A stretch of DNA of 15,214 bases, taken from positions 1 to 15,214 of the forward strand of contig JAHZHM010000028.1 of the NCBI GenBank assembly GCA_019420265.1. The letters are read 5' to 3'. Numbering within the stretch: position 1 is the first letter of the stretch; the number at the start of each line of letters is the position of its first letter. Positions 1-6,605 of this stretch are shown in pieces. This stretch comes from Clostridiales bacterium (GTDB lineage: Bacteria > Bacillota > Clostridia > Christensenellales > Christensenellaceae). A program made the position numbers and the translations under genes. The notes under the pieces are model-generated. The model did no database searches. It was given only the letters and a program-made list of their open reading frames with translations, and was not told the origin of the DNA.

Positions 1-405
1 GCCAGTCAGTCCGTCAGAGGGCGCATGCTTTCCCATTCTCTGCCTACCACACGCGCTTTCTTCCCGCACTATCCCGCTATAACATAGTAAAGGGGGTATG
101 GGGGCTTTGCCCCCATGATTAAGAATGGCCCTTGCCCTTTCCATACCGCCCGGTAATGGAATTTTGCCCCCGTGTTAAAAACGGCCCTTGACCTTTGCAC
201 ACCCGACTGGCGGAGTAGGAAAATTCTTTAGTTCCGCTCGCGATGCCATCAATCGGTTTTTCAGAAATCACATGCTCTCCCATTTTGTTTTTTTCATGGG
301 GGTATGGGGGCCCCGCCCCCATGATTAAGAATGGCCCTTGCCCTTTCCATACCGCCCGGTAACGGAATTTTGCCCCCGTGTTTAAGAACAGCCCTTAACC
401 TTCCG
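1..405 (+). repeat. Modular intergenic repeat cluster (blocks B-C-A, then B-A)
   Basis: No gene is visible here. The stretch begins inside a B block (GTCAGAGGGCGCATGCT near 14-30), continues into a C block (TTCTTCCCGCACTA near 59-72) and an A hairpin at 98-116 (ATGGGGGC, loop TTT, GCCCCCAT). A second B-like block lies at about 203-285, followed by a second A hairpin at 304-322 (loop CCC). The A block and its 3' flank (GGCCCTTGCCCTTTCCATAC) are duplicated with a period of 206 bp, about 92-176 and 298-382. The first flank differs from the second by only a few bases, so the duplication looks recent. The left edge may continue outside the window. Confidence 0.85.
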
Positions 406-431
406 CCCCATGTCAACCACCGCCTTTTTGA

Positions 432-461
432 TTGACACGCGCCGGCCTTTGCGCATAGAAT
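432..461 (+). promoter_or_regulatory. Sigma-A type promoter for the MBL-fold gene
   Basis: TTGACA at 432-437 and TAGAAT at 456-461 are separated by 18 bp. This is a full consensus -35 and a 5/6 -10. It lies just beyond the end of the repeat cluster and 32 bp before the start codon at 494, so the gene has a promoter of its own independent of the repeat. Confidence 0.75.
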
Positions 462-493
462 AAAGTAACGCACTTTGCCGGAGGAAAAAGCCT

Positions 494-1354
494 ATGCGCC
501 TAACATTTCTCGGGACTGCCGCTGCCACGGCCTGCCCCTTGCCATTCTGCCGCTGCGCCGCCTGCCAGGCCGCGCGGGAAACCGGCGGCAAGGATTGCCG
601 CGCCCGCTCCAGCCTGCTCATAAACTCGGATTTGCTGCTGGATCTCGGGCCGGATGCCCCGGCCAGCGCCCTGCGCCTGGGGGAAGACCTCTCCCGCGTC
701 CGCTATCTGCTCCAAACCCATGCCCATTCGGATCACTTCGATGCCGGGCATCTGGTGACGCGCCTGGCCGAATACGCCACGGCGGATGACGAAATTGCCC
801 CGCTGACGCTCTGTGCCTCCCGGCCTGCTGCGTTGGCGCTTTCCGACGCCCTGGGCAGGGAAGAGGCGGGGGCTTCGCTTTTAGACAAAAACTGGCAGGC
901 CCGGCTGCGCCTACATTTTCGCGCCGCAGAGCCGGAAAAAGAGCTGAGGCTGGGGCAGTATACCGTTCTTCCGCTGCCCTCGGCGCACGATCCTGCCGGC
1001 GGCTCGCTGCTCTATGCCATTTGGGATGGCAAAACCGCCGTTCTATACGGGACGGATTCACTTTTCTTCGATGCGCCCATTTGGGCGGCGCTGCGCAGCT
1101 TTGGGCACAAACTTTCCTGCGCGATTTTGGATCACACCTACGGCCCGGATACGCCCGGCCAGGGGCACATGAACGCCAACCAGGTTGCCGAGGTGGCGCG
1201 GCTGCTGCGCGCGCATCATCTATTGGCAGAGGGCGGCGTTGTGCTAGCGACGCACCTTTCGCACGAGGGCAACCCTTCCCACGCCGCGCTTTCGGCCTGG
1301 GCCGCGCCCCGGGGCTACGCCGTCGCTTACGATGGTTTGCGGCTGGAGGTTTGA
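494..1354 (+). CDS. MBL-fold metallohydrolase, PhnP-like
   Basis: This 286-aa protein is a metallo-beta-lactamase-fold hydrolase, most likely cytoplasmic (no signal peptide or membrane segment). The metal motif THAHSDH is at residues 75-81 (H76, H78, D80, H81). Further likely ligands are H165, D188 in YGTDS and H254 in ATHLSH. A Cys cluster near the N terminus (CPLPFCRCAAC, residues 14-24) resembles that of PhnP-type members, which hydrolyse cyclic phosphodiesters such as phosphoribosyl cyclic phosphate. No other phosphonate (phn) genes are present, so the substrate is not known. The start is fixed by GGAGG at 480-484, nine bases before the ATG. The gene appears monocistronic: a repeat hairpin follows 30 bp after the stop. 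The fold is certain; the exact subfamily is moderately sure. Confidence 0.9.
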   Translation: MRLTFLGTAAATACPLPFCRCAACQAARETGGKDCRARSSLLINSDLLLDLGPDAPASALRLGEDLSRVRYLLQTHAHSDHFDAGHLVTRLAEYATADDEIAPLTLCASRPAALALSDALGREEAGASLLDKNWQARLRLHFRAAEPEKELRLGQYTVLPLPSAHDPAGGSLLYAIWDGKTAVLYGTDSLFFDAPIWAALRSFGHKLSCAILDHTYGPDTPGQGHMNANQVAEVARLLRAHHLLAEGGVVLATHLSHEGNPSHAALSAWAAPRGYAVAYDGLRLEV

Positions 1355-1357
1355 GGG

Positions 1358-1575
1358 GCGGAAGGTCAAGGGCCAAAGGTAAACATGGGGGCAAAGCCCC
1401 CATACCCCCATTACTGGGACATATAAATGGGGTTGTGCGGGAAGAAATTCTGTGTGGTGGGCACAGCCTGTGCGAGCATGTGCTGACTGGTAAAGCGATT
1501 GTCGGCATCGTGTGGGGAAATGGTAGGTTTCACCGTCCCCGCAATCGGGTGCGTATGCCCTCCGCAGGAGTTCGG
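1358..1575 (-). repeat. Modular intergenic repeat, one A-C-B copy (minus orientation)
   Basis: On the plus strand it reads AAGGTCAAGGGCC, then the A hairpin at 1385-1403 (ATGGGGGC-AAA-GCCCCCAT), the reversed C block (GTGCGGGAAGAA near 1436), then a reversed B block. The B block contains the palindrome GCACAG-C-CTGTGC at 1461-1473 and ends with CAATCGGGTGCGTATGCCCTCCGCAGGAG. It begins within a few bases of the stop codon of the upstream hydrolase gene. Confidence 0.9.
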
Positions 1576-1605
1576 GTGTGAAAAAGCCCGCCCCCTATTA
1601 TGAAA

Positions 1606-1654
1606 AAATAAAAGAACCAGTGTGATTCTCGCGATTACACTGGTTCTTTTATTT
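1606..1654. terminator. Bidirectional intrinsic terminator, 18-bp perfect stem
   Basis: Bases 1606-1623 pair perfectly with 1637-1654, leaving a 13-nt loop. The arms end in A-rich and T-rich flanks (AAATAAAAGAACC / GGTTCTTTTATTT), so the structure can terminate transcription from either side. It can serve the leftward XRE gene that ends at 1849 and isolates the cassette from the repeat to its left. Confidence 0.85.
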
Positions 1655-1848
1655 AATGATAGAAAAATCTCATGATTATAGGAACAAGCTTGATGTCAAA
1701 AAGGAGCAGAGCCAGGGATGTGGTGGAGTGCATACAGCATAAGGAGGCAGTTTGCACGGCAAGCGCAGAATATGCGCGCATGTGCTCTCCGACAAAATGA
1801 TTTCCGGCATGGAAATTTTTGAGTTTTTTCTCATTCTCCTTCCATAAA
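1655..1848 (-). other. Gene-free 3' flank with a decayed B-block fragment
   Basis: No credible gene is visible in this stretch between the terminator and the XRE gene. At about 1768-1815 it contains a minus-orientation fragment of the B repeat (ATGTGCTCTCCGACAAAATG followed by ATTTCCGGCATGG). It lies between the stop codon at 1849 and the terminator, so it would form a transcribed 3' UTR of the XRE gene. The rest is unremarkable. Confidence 0.55.
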
Positions 1849-2076
1849 TCAATGTTCAACAAAAAGCTGATAAGGCTCAATTTCAAGAACACTGCATAAC
1901 CGAAACAAAATATCCAGCGAGGGCACTTTGTGAACGCCGTCTGCTTCCAGATGACTGATGTGTGTGCGGGAAATATTCGCCCTTAGCGCCAGGCCTTCCT
2001 GCGTCAACCCTTTCTTTTTCCGATAGAAAGCAATATTATGACCGATGATCTGATAATACCGACTGTAGTTTTCCAT
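1849..2076 (-). CDS. XRE-family helix-turn-helix transcriptional regulator
   Basis: This 75-aa protein consists essentially of one Cro/CI-type DNA-binding domain. The helix-turn-helix covers residues about 13-66: GHNIAFYRKKKGLTQEGLA is the first part and SRTHISHLEADG the recognition helix region, followed by a typical LDILFRLCSVLEIEPYQLF tail. The start at 2076 is chosen over an in-frame ATG 30 bases upstream because GGGAGGG sits six bases before it; the upstream choice would also run into the operator. It is transcribed divergently from the 80-aa gene at 2209, with palindromic repeats in between, so it probably represses itself and its neighbour. Confident in family; target is inferred. Confidence 0.88.
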   Translation of the reverse strand: MENYSRYYQIIGHNIAFYRKKKGLTQEGLALRANISRTHISHLEADGVHKVPSLDILFRLCSVLEIEPYQLFVEH

Positions 2077-2097
2077 AAACACCCTCCCACCCATTAT

Positions 2098-2154
2098 GCT
2101 AGCCAAAAACTAGCAAAGTATTGCTTGCTTATAGCTAGCAATACATGGTATGAT
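2098..2154 (+). promoter_or_regulatory. Divergent operator and rightward promoter
   Basis: An imperfect palindrome at 2121-2141 (TTGCTTGCTTA / TAGCTAGCAA, 8 of 10 arm positions) and a smaller one at 2098-2114 (GCTAG-N7-CTAGC) share the element TAGCAA/TTGCTA. A rightward promoter overlaps: TTGCTT at 2125-2130, an 18-bp spacer and TATGAT at 2149-2154 with an extended TGG before it. The palindrome covers the -35 and spacer, as expected for repression by the neighbouring XRE protein. The promoter call is good; repressor identity is inference. Confidence 0.7.
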
Positions 2155-2208
2155 GAGGATGCGTACCGAAAATATCGCGTTAAATAAGAGATACGGGAGG
2201 AAAACGGA

Positions 2209-2451
2209 TTGAATTGGCAAGAGGAGAAACTGATCCGTATTGTGCTGGATAAGCCCTGGGAAGAGTCAATATCCGAAGAAGAGATTTGCCGTGCCAAAAA
2301 AATGCGCGCCTATCGGCTGTTGTGTGGAATACAGGAGATTTTGCAGGATGATGCGCTGCAAGATCCGGAATGTTTTTGGCGCATCGAGCGATTGGTTTGT
2401 CTGTTTGAAGAGAATGGACTAAGCGCAGGTATTCGGCATGATTTCGGCTAA
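2209..2451 (+). CDS. Hypothetical 80-aa protein, divergent from the XRE gene
   Basis: I do not recognise this protein. It starts at TTG (2209-2211), eight bases after GGGAGG (2195-2200), has its own promoter at 2125-2154 and ends in front of an intrinsic terminator at 2484-2515, all of which support a real gene. It is acidic and predicted helical, with no signal peptide, membrane segment or metal motif. It contains EESISEEEICRAKKMRAYRL near residues 18-37 and three Cys spread through the chain. It could be a small partner or target of the XRE regulator, such as an accessory phage-like protein, but nothing in the sequence proves that. Confidence 0.7.
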   Translation: MNWQEEKLIRIVLDKPWEESISEEEICRAKKMRAYRLLCGIQEILQDDALQDPECFWRIERLVCLFEENGLSAGIRHDFG

Positions 2452-2483
2452 AAGCCTGTGATAGAGTAAAAGAAAGGAGACAT

Positions 2484-2515
2484 AAAAAACCGGCGATTAT
2501 CCGCCGGCTTTTTTA
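2484..2515 (+). terminator. Intrinsic terminator after the 80-aa gene
   Basis: CCGGCG at 2490-2495 pairs with CGCCGG at 2502-2507 around ATTATC, flanked by A6 before and CTTTTTT after. This is a classic stem plus T-tract 32 bp downstream of the stop codon. Confidence 0.9.
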
Positions 2516-2589
2516 TTGTCATCCATGTCCTAATTTTGTGTTTCTCTTGGTTTCGCCCTCACATCCGAGAGGGAGGGAAGCGGCTTTTC

Positions 2590-2912
2590 TGCACCCGGTT
2601 GGCGGTATGGCAGAATCTGTTATTTCTGCACACGTCGCCGGCAATCCTCCTGCCAGTCAGCACATGCTCACACAGTGTATGCGGAAAGAACATACCCGAA
2701 TGCCGGGGTGATGCAATCAGCTATTTCCGCACGCGGCGTTGGCAGTCGGTTTGCCAACAGGCACATACTCCCGCATTCTCTGCCCACCGCACGCACTTTC
2801 TTCCCGCACTACCCCATTTTCATAGTAAAGGGGGTATGGGGGCTTTGCCCCCATGTTTACCTTTGGCCCTTGACCTTTGCCCCCATGATTAAGAATAAGC
2901 CCTTGACCTTCC
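2590..2912 (+). repeat. Modular intergenic repeat, B-B-C-A (plus orientation)
   Basis: Two B blocks in tandem (about 2591-2692 and 2694-2787) are followed by a C block (TTCTTCCCGCACTACC near 2799) and an A hairpin at 2836-2854 (ATGGGGGC-TTT-GCCCCCAT). The A tail GGCCCTTGACCTTTGCCCCC is followed by a partial second tail ending at CCCTTGACCTTCC, about 10 bp from the stop codon of the leftward CvpA-family gene. The bases between the terminator and 2590 show nothing I can identify. Confidence 0.88.
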
Positions 2913-2920
2913 ACCCTCCG

Positions 2921-3625
2921 TCATATCCTGCCCATGAGGAAGGGGAGGATGACGCTGTGTGAGTAGAACAGTGAGGTGGTAAACGAGGAGTTGAGGAAAT
3001 CCGTCAGCTGGGTTACGGGCATGAGGATGAGCAGCATGGGAATTACCATAAAGACCACATGCATGGAGAAGAACCCGCGCAGCAAAGCGATGCTGCCGCC
3101 CGAAAGCGCATCGAACCGGGAAAGCTGGGGAAGATCGCGGCTGTAGCTGTAGGCGTTGGTCAGCAGCGTAAAGAGCAGGCGCAGCACAACAAAAATCAGC
3201 AGAAACGCCAGAATGTAAAAAATCACGCAGTAGATGGTCATGTCGAAATACTCGCCCACGGTGGTCAGCCCGTCTTTGGCGAACGCCTGCGTCTCCAGGT
3301 TGTGCAGAATCGTCCGGTGATAGGGCGAGGAGAGCTTGGCTTTTTCCATGATGGAAGTGATATCCGCGCTGGAAAGGCTGCTGACGGGCACATTGACCAT
3401 CTCGTAGTTGTTCACCCGCTCGGCGCCCTCGATATAGAAGCGGAAAGAGGAGAAGAAATCCGACCCAGCGAACGCCCGGGAGAGCAGCGGATAGCATAAA
3501 AACGCGCCCAGCCAGGAGAGAAAGAGGCCGCCCAGGTTGAGCAGCGAGGCCAGAAAACCCTTGTGCAGGCCGTTGAGCACATAGAGCAGCAAAATGAAAA
3601 GAACCGCAAAATCGATGATATTCAT
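2921..3625 (-). CDS. CvpA-family membrane protein
   Basis: This 234-aa integral membrane protein starts NIIDFAVLFILLLYVLNGLHKGF, the typical opening of the CvpA (colicin V production) family, including the GxxxG-like run around residues 19-33. Hydrophobic segments lie at about 4-19, 25-48, 130-156 and 176-204, with a longer polar region (about 50-128) between the second and third. Four membrane passes fit the family. GGAGG lies six bases before the ATG at 3625. It is the second gene of a leftward operon, 17 bp after the DUF5711-type gene. CvpA proteins are linked to envelope homeostasis; the biochemical role is not settled. No transporter motifs are seen. Confidence 0.85.
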   Translation of the reverse strand: MNIIDFAVLFILLLYVLNGLHKGFLASLLNLGGLFLSWLGAFLCYPLLSRAFAGSDFFSSFRFYIEGAERVNNYEMVNVPVSSLSSADITSIMEKAKLSSPYHRTILHNLETQAFAKDGLTTVGEYFDMTIYCVIFYILAFLLIFVVLRLLFTLLTNAYSYSRDLPQLSRFDALSGGSIALLRGFFSMHVVFMVIPMLLILMPVTQLTDFLNSSFTTSLFYSHSVILPFLMGRI

Positions 3626-3642
3626 GGCAAACCTCCGTAAAA

Positions 3643-4767
3643 TTAGGAAAGCGGCATGGTATAGAGCCCCTCCGGGCTGCCCAGCAGAACCGCGCCCGGG
3701 CAGAGCTTGCGGAAGGAAGTCAGCTCAAATTCGATGGGAATGGATTTGACAAACTCGCCGGTATGCGCATACAGATAGACGGTATCCTTCGAGAAGCAGT
3801 AGATATATTTTCCCGATAAAGCGAAGTTGGAGATGCCCGAGGGCAGCTGGATGAGCGTATCCAGCCCCTTGCGGGAGAGCAGGCGCACGGTATACGTGTT
3901 GCTATCCACGCTGGAGACGGGCACATACGCCAAAATCAGGTCGTCTTTGGTGGCGAAGGTGTCGGCCAGCTTGGTGCCGTAGATGAACGTCTCGCTCTGC
4001 CTGGCCTGGTCGAAGGTGTTGTAGACGGTGAGCGAAGTCGTATCCGAAAGATACAGGTCCGAGCCGAAGAAGGTGACATCGCTGATGAGCTGGCCATAGA
4101 TGTTGTAGATGCCGATGAGCTTCTGCTGGGAAGGCACGGTGATGGTAACCGTCGAGACCACTTCCACGCCCGAGCTATCCAGCGTCAGATACCAGAAGTT
4201 GTCGCTCTCGCCGTAAAAGCCCATTTTGAGCACGGGCGAGCCGGGCAGCTCGATGCGGTCCAGCTCCTTGCCGGTGGTATCGAAAATGCGCAGATACTGC
4301 GCGCTTTGCTCGGGCAGCGTGCAGAGCAGGGCAACGCTGCTTTGCCCCAGCTGAACGTCGCAAATTGTGTAATCTGAGGGCGGGAGCGTGAAGAGCGGGG
4401 TTTTTTCCGCGCTGATGAGCATGGCCGTCTGTTCGGAATACAGGCAGACCAGCTTTTCGCTGGAGCAAAGCTGCATTTGCCCGGAAGAGAATTTATACGC
4501 CCATTTATTTTCGCCCTGCAAATCCGAGGCATACAGCGTCGTCCCCTTGAGGGAGTAGAGCGTGGAGGAATCCGCGGCGGAAATCTGCGCGCCCTCGGCC
4601 GCGCCCAGCCGGAAGAAATATTGCGGCGGCCGGAACAGCCCGGTAAAGAGCACGAGATAGAGAAAAATGAGCAGGGCAAAGCCCGCCGCAGCCAGCGAGA
4701 TATAAAACCCGGCTCTGGGGCGGAATTTTCTCCTTCTCATTTTCATTGCACCTGGCTTTCTGCCCAT
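3643..4767 (-). CDS. Membrane-anchored DUF5711-type protein (propeller-like)
   Basis: This protein of about 374 aa has a basic N terminus (KMRRRKFRPR), a single membrane segment (about residues 20-44) and a long extracytoplasmic domain made of recurring beta-rich segments of the type LYSLKGTTLYASDLQGE, YLRIFDTTGKELDRI and VYLYAHTGEFVKSI, as in beta-propellers. This matches the DUF5711 family, commonly near cvpA in Clostridia (from memory). Three other in-frame ATGs are close: 4773, 4746 and 4740. I choose 4767 because AGAAAGG is about seven bases before it, but the true start could be one of the others. The start lies only 17 bp from the end of a B repeat, so any promoter must lie in or beyond the repeat array. 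Confidence 0.8.
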   Translation of the reverse strand: MGRKPGAMKMRRRKFRPRAGFYISLAAAGFALLIFLYLVLFTGLFRPPQYFFRLGAAEGAQISAADSSTLYSLKGTTLYASDLQGENKWAYKFSSGQMQLCSSEKLVCLYSEQTAMLISAEKTPLFTLPPSDYTICDVQLGQSSVALLCTLPEQSAQYLRIFDTTGKELDRIELPGSPVLKMGFYGESDNFWYLTLDSSGVEVVSTVTITVPSQQKLIGIYNIYGQLISDVTFFGSDLYLSDTTSLTVYNTFDQARQSETFIYGTKLADTFATKDDLILAYVPVSSVDSNTYTVRLLSRKGLDTLIQLPSGISNFALSGKYIYCFSKDTVYLYAHTGEFVKSIPIEFELTSFRKLCPGAVLLGSPEGLYTMPLS

Positions 4768-4783
4768 AATCATACCTTTCTAC

Positions 4784-5335
4784 ACCCGAATGACGGGAAT
4801 GTGGAACCTGCTATCGCCGCACGCGATGCCGGAAGCTATTTTGTCAGAAGGCGCATGCTCGCACATTCTGTGCTGGCCGCTCCTGCGGAGGGCATACCCG
4901 ATTGACGGGGCGGTGGAACTTGTCAGCCCTGCACGCGATGCCGGAAACTATTTTGTCAGGGAGTGCATGCTCTCCCGTTCCCTGCCAGCCGCTCCTGCGG
5001 AGGGCATACCCGATTGATGGGGCGGTGGAACTTGCTGGCTCCGCACACGATGCTGGAAACTATTTTGTCAGGGAGTGCGTGCTCTTGCATCATGTGCCCG
5101 CCGAGCTCGATTGAGAACGCAATGGAGCCTACCAATCCTGCATATGCCGCCGAAAGTCGGCTTGTCAAGGGACGCATGCTCGCACATAGCGTGCGGGCTA
5201 CTCTGTTTTTCCGAGTGCGTGCGTTCTTTTATTTTCCGCCTACCGGAATCATCTTTCCCCACAATCTCATTCATAACAATAAGTGAGGGGGTATGGGGGC
5301 AAGCCCCCATGTTTACCCATTGTCCTTGACCTTTG
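4784..5335 (+). repeat. Tandem B-block array, exact 112-bp period, ending in an A hairpin
   Basis: Units begin at 4784, 4896 and 5008 (ACCCGAATGAC or ACCCGATTGA), exactly 112 bp apart. A fourth unit at about 5105 lacks the 15-bp linker containing CTCCTGCGGAGGGCAT. Each unit contains TTTTGTCAG followed by a GCATGCTC-like core and, in units 1 and 4, the palindromes GCACA-TTC-TGTGC (4861-4873) and CGCAC-ATAGC-GTGCG (5181-5195). The array ends in a C-like segment and an A hairpin at 5293-5310 (ATGGGGGC-AA-GCCCCCAT) with tail TGTCCTTGACCTTTGGCCC. In unit 2 the ends can pair with each other (GGGGCGGTGG at 4907-4916 with CCA-G-CCGCTCC at 4985-4995). No gene is present. Confidence 0.92.
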
Positions 5336-5354
5336 GCCCATTGTGGCTTTCGGT

Positions 5355-5571
5355 CGTGCGTTCATTATACCATGTCATCGACGCGCGTGGTGCGGCGATG
5401 GTAGCCGTCAATGACGCTCAGGCCTCGGAAGGGCCTCGGCCCTTCCGCCTTAGGCCGTGCGTTCATTATACCATGTCATCGACGCGCATCGTGCGGCGAT
5501 GGTAGCCGTCAATGACGCTCAGGCCTCGGAAGGGCCCAAGCCCTTCCGCCTTAGGCCGTGCGTTCATTATA
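5355..5571. repeat. 101-bp tandem repeat, two full units plus a third start
   Basis: The sequence CGTGCGTTCATTATACCAT recurs at 5355, 5456 and 5557, exactly 101 bp apart; the third copy ends after CCATAACTC. It is unrelated to the A/B/C family. Each full unit has GTCATCGACGCGC, CGTCAATGACG (a small palindrome) and a hairpin GGAAGGGC-nnnn-GCCCTTCC, whose tetraloop differs between units (CTCG versus CCAA) while the stem is identical. An outer GGCCT/AGGCC pairing can extend the hairpin. The only other differences between units are a few bases after GACGCGC. Confidence 0.92.
5364..5571 (-). promoter_or_regulatory. Three repeated extended -10 elements facing left
   Basis: On the minus strand each copy of the 101-bp repeat carries TGGTATAAT, an extended -10 sequence. 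The TATAAT hexamers lie at 5364-5369, 5465-5470 and 5566-5571. No good -35 is seen 16-18 bp upstream, but the TGn extension can compensate. They point towards the DUF5711/CvpA operon starting at 4767, which has no other visible promoter. Activity is inferred. Confidence 0.45.
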
Positions 5572-5609
5572 CCATAACTCAGAAAAAAATACGAACTTTC
5601 GGCACAATA

Positions 5610-5618
5610 TGTTATAAT
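5610..5618 (+). promoter_or_regulatory. Extended -10 promoter for dapF
   Basis: TGTTATAAT at 5610-5618 is a perfect TATAAT with the TGn extension. There is no convincing -35. It lies 61 bp before the dapF ATG and only about 40 bp from the nearest leftward -10, so the two would be back to back. Confidence 0.6.
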
Positions 5619-5678
5619 AGGAAAATAAAAATTTTGTAACCGGCGGGAAGTGCGCCGGGAACAGACAAGGAGCAAAGC

Positions 5679-6524
5679 ATGGAGCAACCGCTGGAATTTA
5701 CCAAAATGCACGGCCTGGGCAACGATTTTATCCTCCTCGATAACTGGAGCGGGCAAGTGGCGCGCCCTGCCGCGCTGGCGAAAGCCCTCTGCCAAAGGCG
5801 TCTTTCGGCCGGAGCAGATGGGCTGATTTTGGCCGAGCCATCCGAGAAGGCCGATGCCAAGATGCACTTTTTCAACGCAGACGGCAGCGAAGCGGAGATG
5901 TGCGGCAACGGCATCCGCTGCTTTGCGCGGTTTCTGCACGACCAAGGGCTGGTGCGCGGGGAGCACATGCGCATCGAGACGCTGGCCGGCATCATGCAGC
6001 CGGAGCTTGTTCTGCGGCAGGGCGAGGTTGTGGGCGTCAAAGTGGATATGGGGCTGCCCGAGTTTGCGCCGGAAAAGGTGCCCACCCGGGGCACAGGCTG
6101 GGGCGATGCGCTGGAGGCGGAGGGCGAGCAGCTTTTGGTCTACTCCCTGCGCATGGGCGTGCCGCACGCGGTCATCCTCGTGCAGGAGGCGGAGGACCCC
6201 AAATGGATGCGCATTGGCGCGCAGATTGAGGCGAATACCGCGCTGTTCCCCGAGCGCATCAATGTCAACTTTGTGCAGCTGGCGGGGGAGGATACGGCCA
6301 TCATCCGCACATACGAGCGCGGCGCCGGGCCGACGCTGGCCTGCGGGACGGGTGCCTGCGCGGCGGCGGCTGTGCTGCATAAGCTGGGGCTGACCGGGCG
6401 GCGGGTGCGCATTTGCCCTGCGCCGGGGGAGCTGCTGATTGAGCTGACGCCCTCGGCCGTCTTCATGCAGGGCCCTGCGGAATATGTCTACCGCGCCCAG
6501 TGGCTGGGCTCGATGCCCGATTGA
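5679..6524 (+). CDS. dapF: Diaminopimelate epimerase
   Basis: DapF interconverts LL- and meso-diaminopimelate in the lysine and peptidoglycan precursor pathway, in the cytoplasm without cofactor. The 281-aa length is normal. Family signatures are all present: TKMHGLGNDF (residues 8-17), NADGSEAEMCGNGIRCFARF with the first catalytic Cys at 75, TYERGAGPTLACGTGACAAA with the second catalytic Cys at 222. AAGGAG lies upstream of the ATG at a good distance. The gene has its own extended -10 promoter and no operon partner here. Its last codons (MPD, stop) fall in a sequence matching the start of the B repeat, so the C terminus appears to be reshaped by a repeat insertion; this lies beyond the conserved fold. 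Confidence 0.97.
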   Translation: MEQPLEFTKMHGLGNDFILLDNWSGQVARPAALAKALCQRRLSAGADGLILAEPSEKADAKMHFFNADGSEAEMCGNGIRCFARFLHDQGLVRGEHMRIETLAGIMQPELVLRQGEVVGVKVDMGLPEFAPEKVPTRGTGWGDALEAEGEQLLVYSLRMGVPHAVILVQEAEDPKWMRIGAQIEANTALFPERINVNFVQLAGEDTAIIRTYERGAGPTLACGTGACAAAAVLHKLGLTGRRVRICPAPGELLIELTPSAVFMQGPAEYVYRAQWLGSMPD

Positions 6525-6605
6525 TGGGGCGGCAAAACCGCTTTCATGCTCTGCCAAAAGGGCTAGGGTGAACATGGGAGCCGTGCCCCCATACCCCCGT
6601 ACTTG
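6513..6605. repeat. Chimeric repeat: truncated B block joined to inverted A
   Basis: ATGCCCGATTGATGGGGCGG at 6513-6532 matches the start of the B block at 5006-5025 with one mismatch and overlaps the last codons of dapF. After a shortened B interior, GCCAAAAGGGCTAGGGTGAAC joins an inverted A block, whose hairpin at about 6574-6592 (ATGGGAGC..GTGCCCCCAT) is partly decayed. The same B-to-inverted-A junction recurs at 6899 and, inverted, near 10705. Confidence 0.8.

Noticed and set aside
92..116. G-quadruplex in the GGGGGTATGGGGG sequence of block A
   Set aside because: Only two G-runs lie close together on one strand, and the second is more likely paired with the adjacent C-run.
618..1508. Long antisense reading frame over the MBL-fold gene (and similar ones over cca, dapF and dnaD)
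   Set aside because: These are high-G+C shadow frames with low-complexity Arg/Pro/Ala content and no recognisable domain; the sense frames are clear family members.
1849..2451. A toxin-antitoxin system in the XRE/80-aa pair
   Set aside because: The genes are divergent rather than overlapping and the 80-aa protein shows no recognisable toxin fold or motif.
2717..2914. Recurring small reading frames in the repeats starting around GTGAACATGGGGGC, encoding similar peptides such as MGAKPPYP
   Set aside because: The frame shifts between copies because G-run length changes by one base and unit periods (112, 111, 101) are not always multiples of three. Stops differ between copies. They are by-products of the repeat sequence.
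4784..5200. A CRISPR array
   Set aside because: The unit is 112 bp and repeated along its whole length, with no short repeat/unique spacer alternation and no cas genes.
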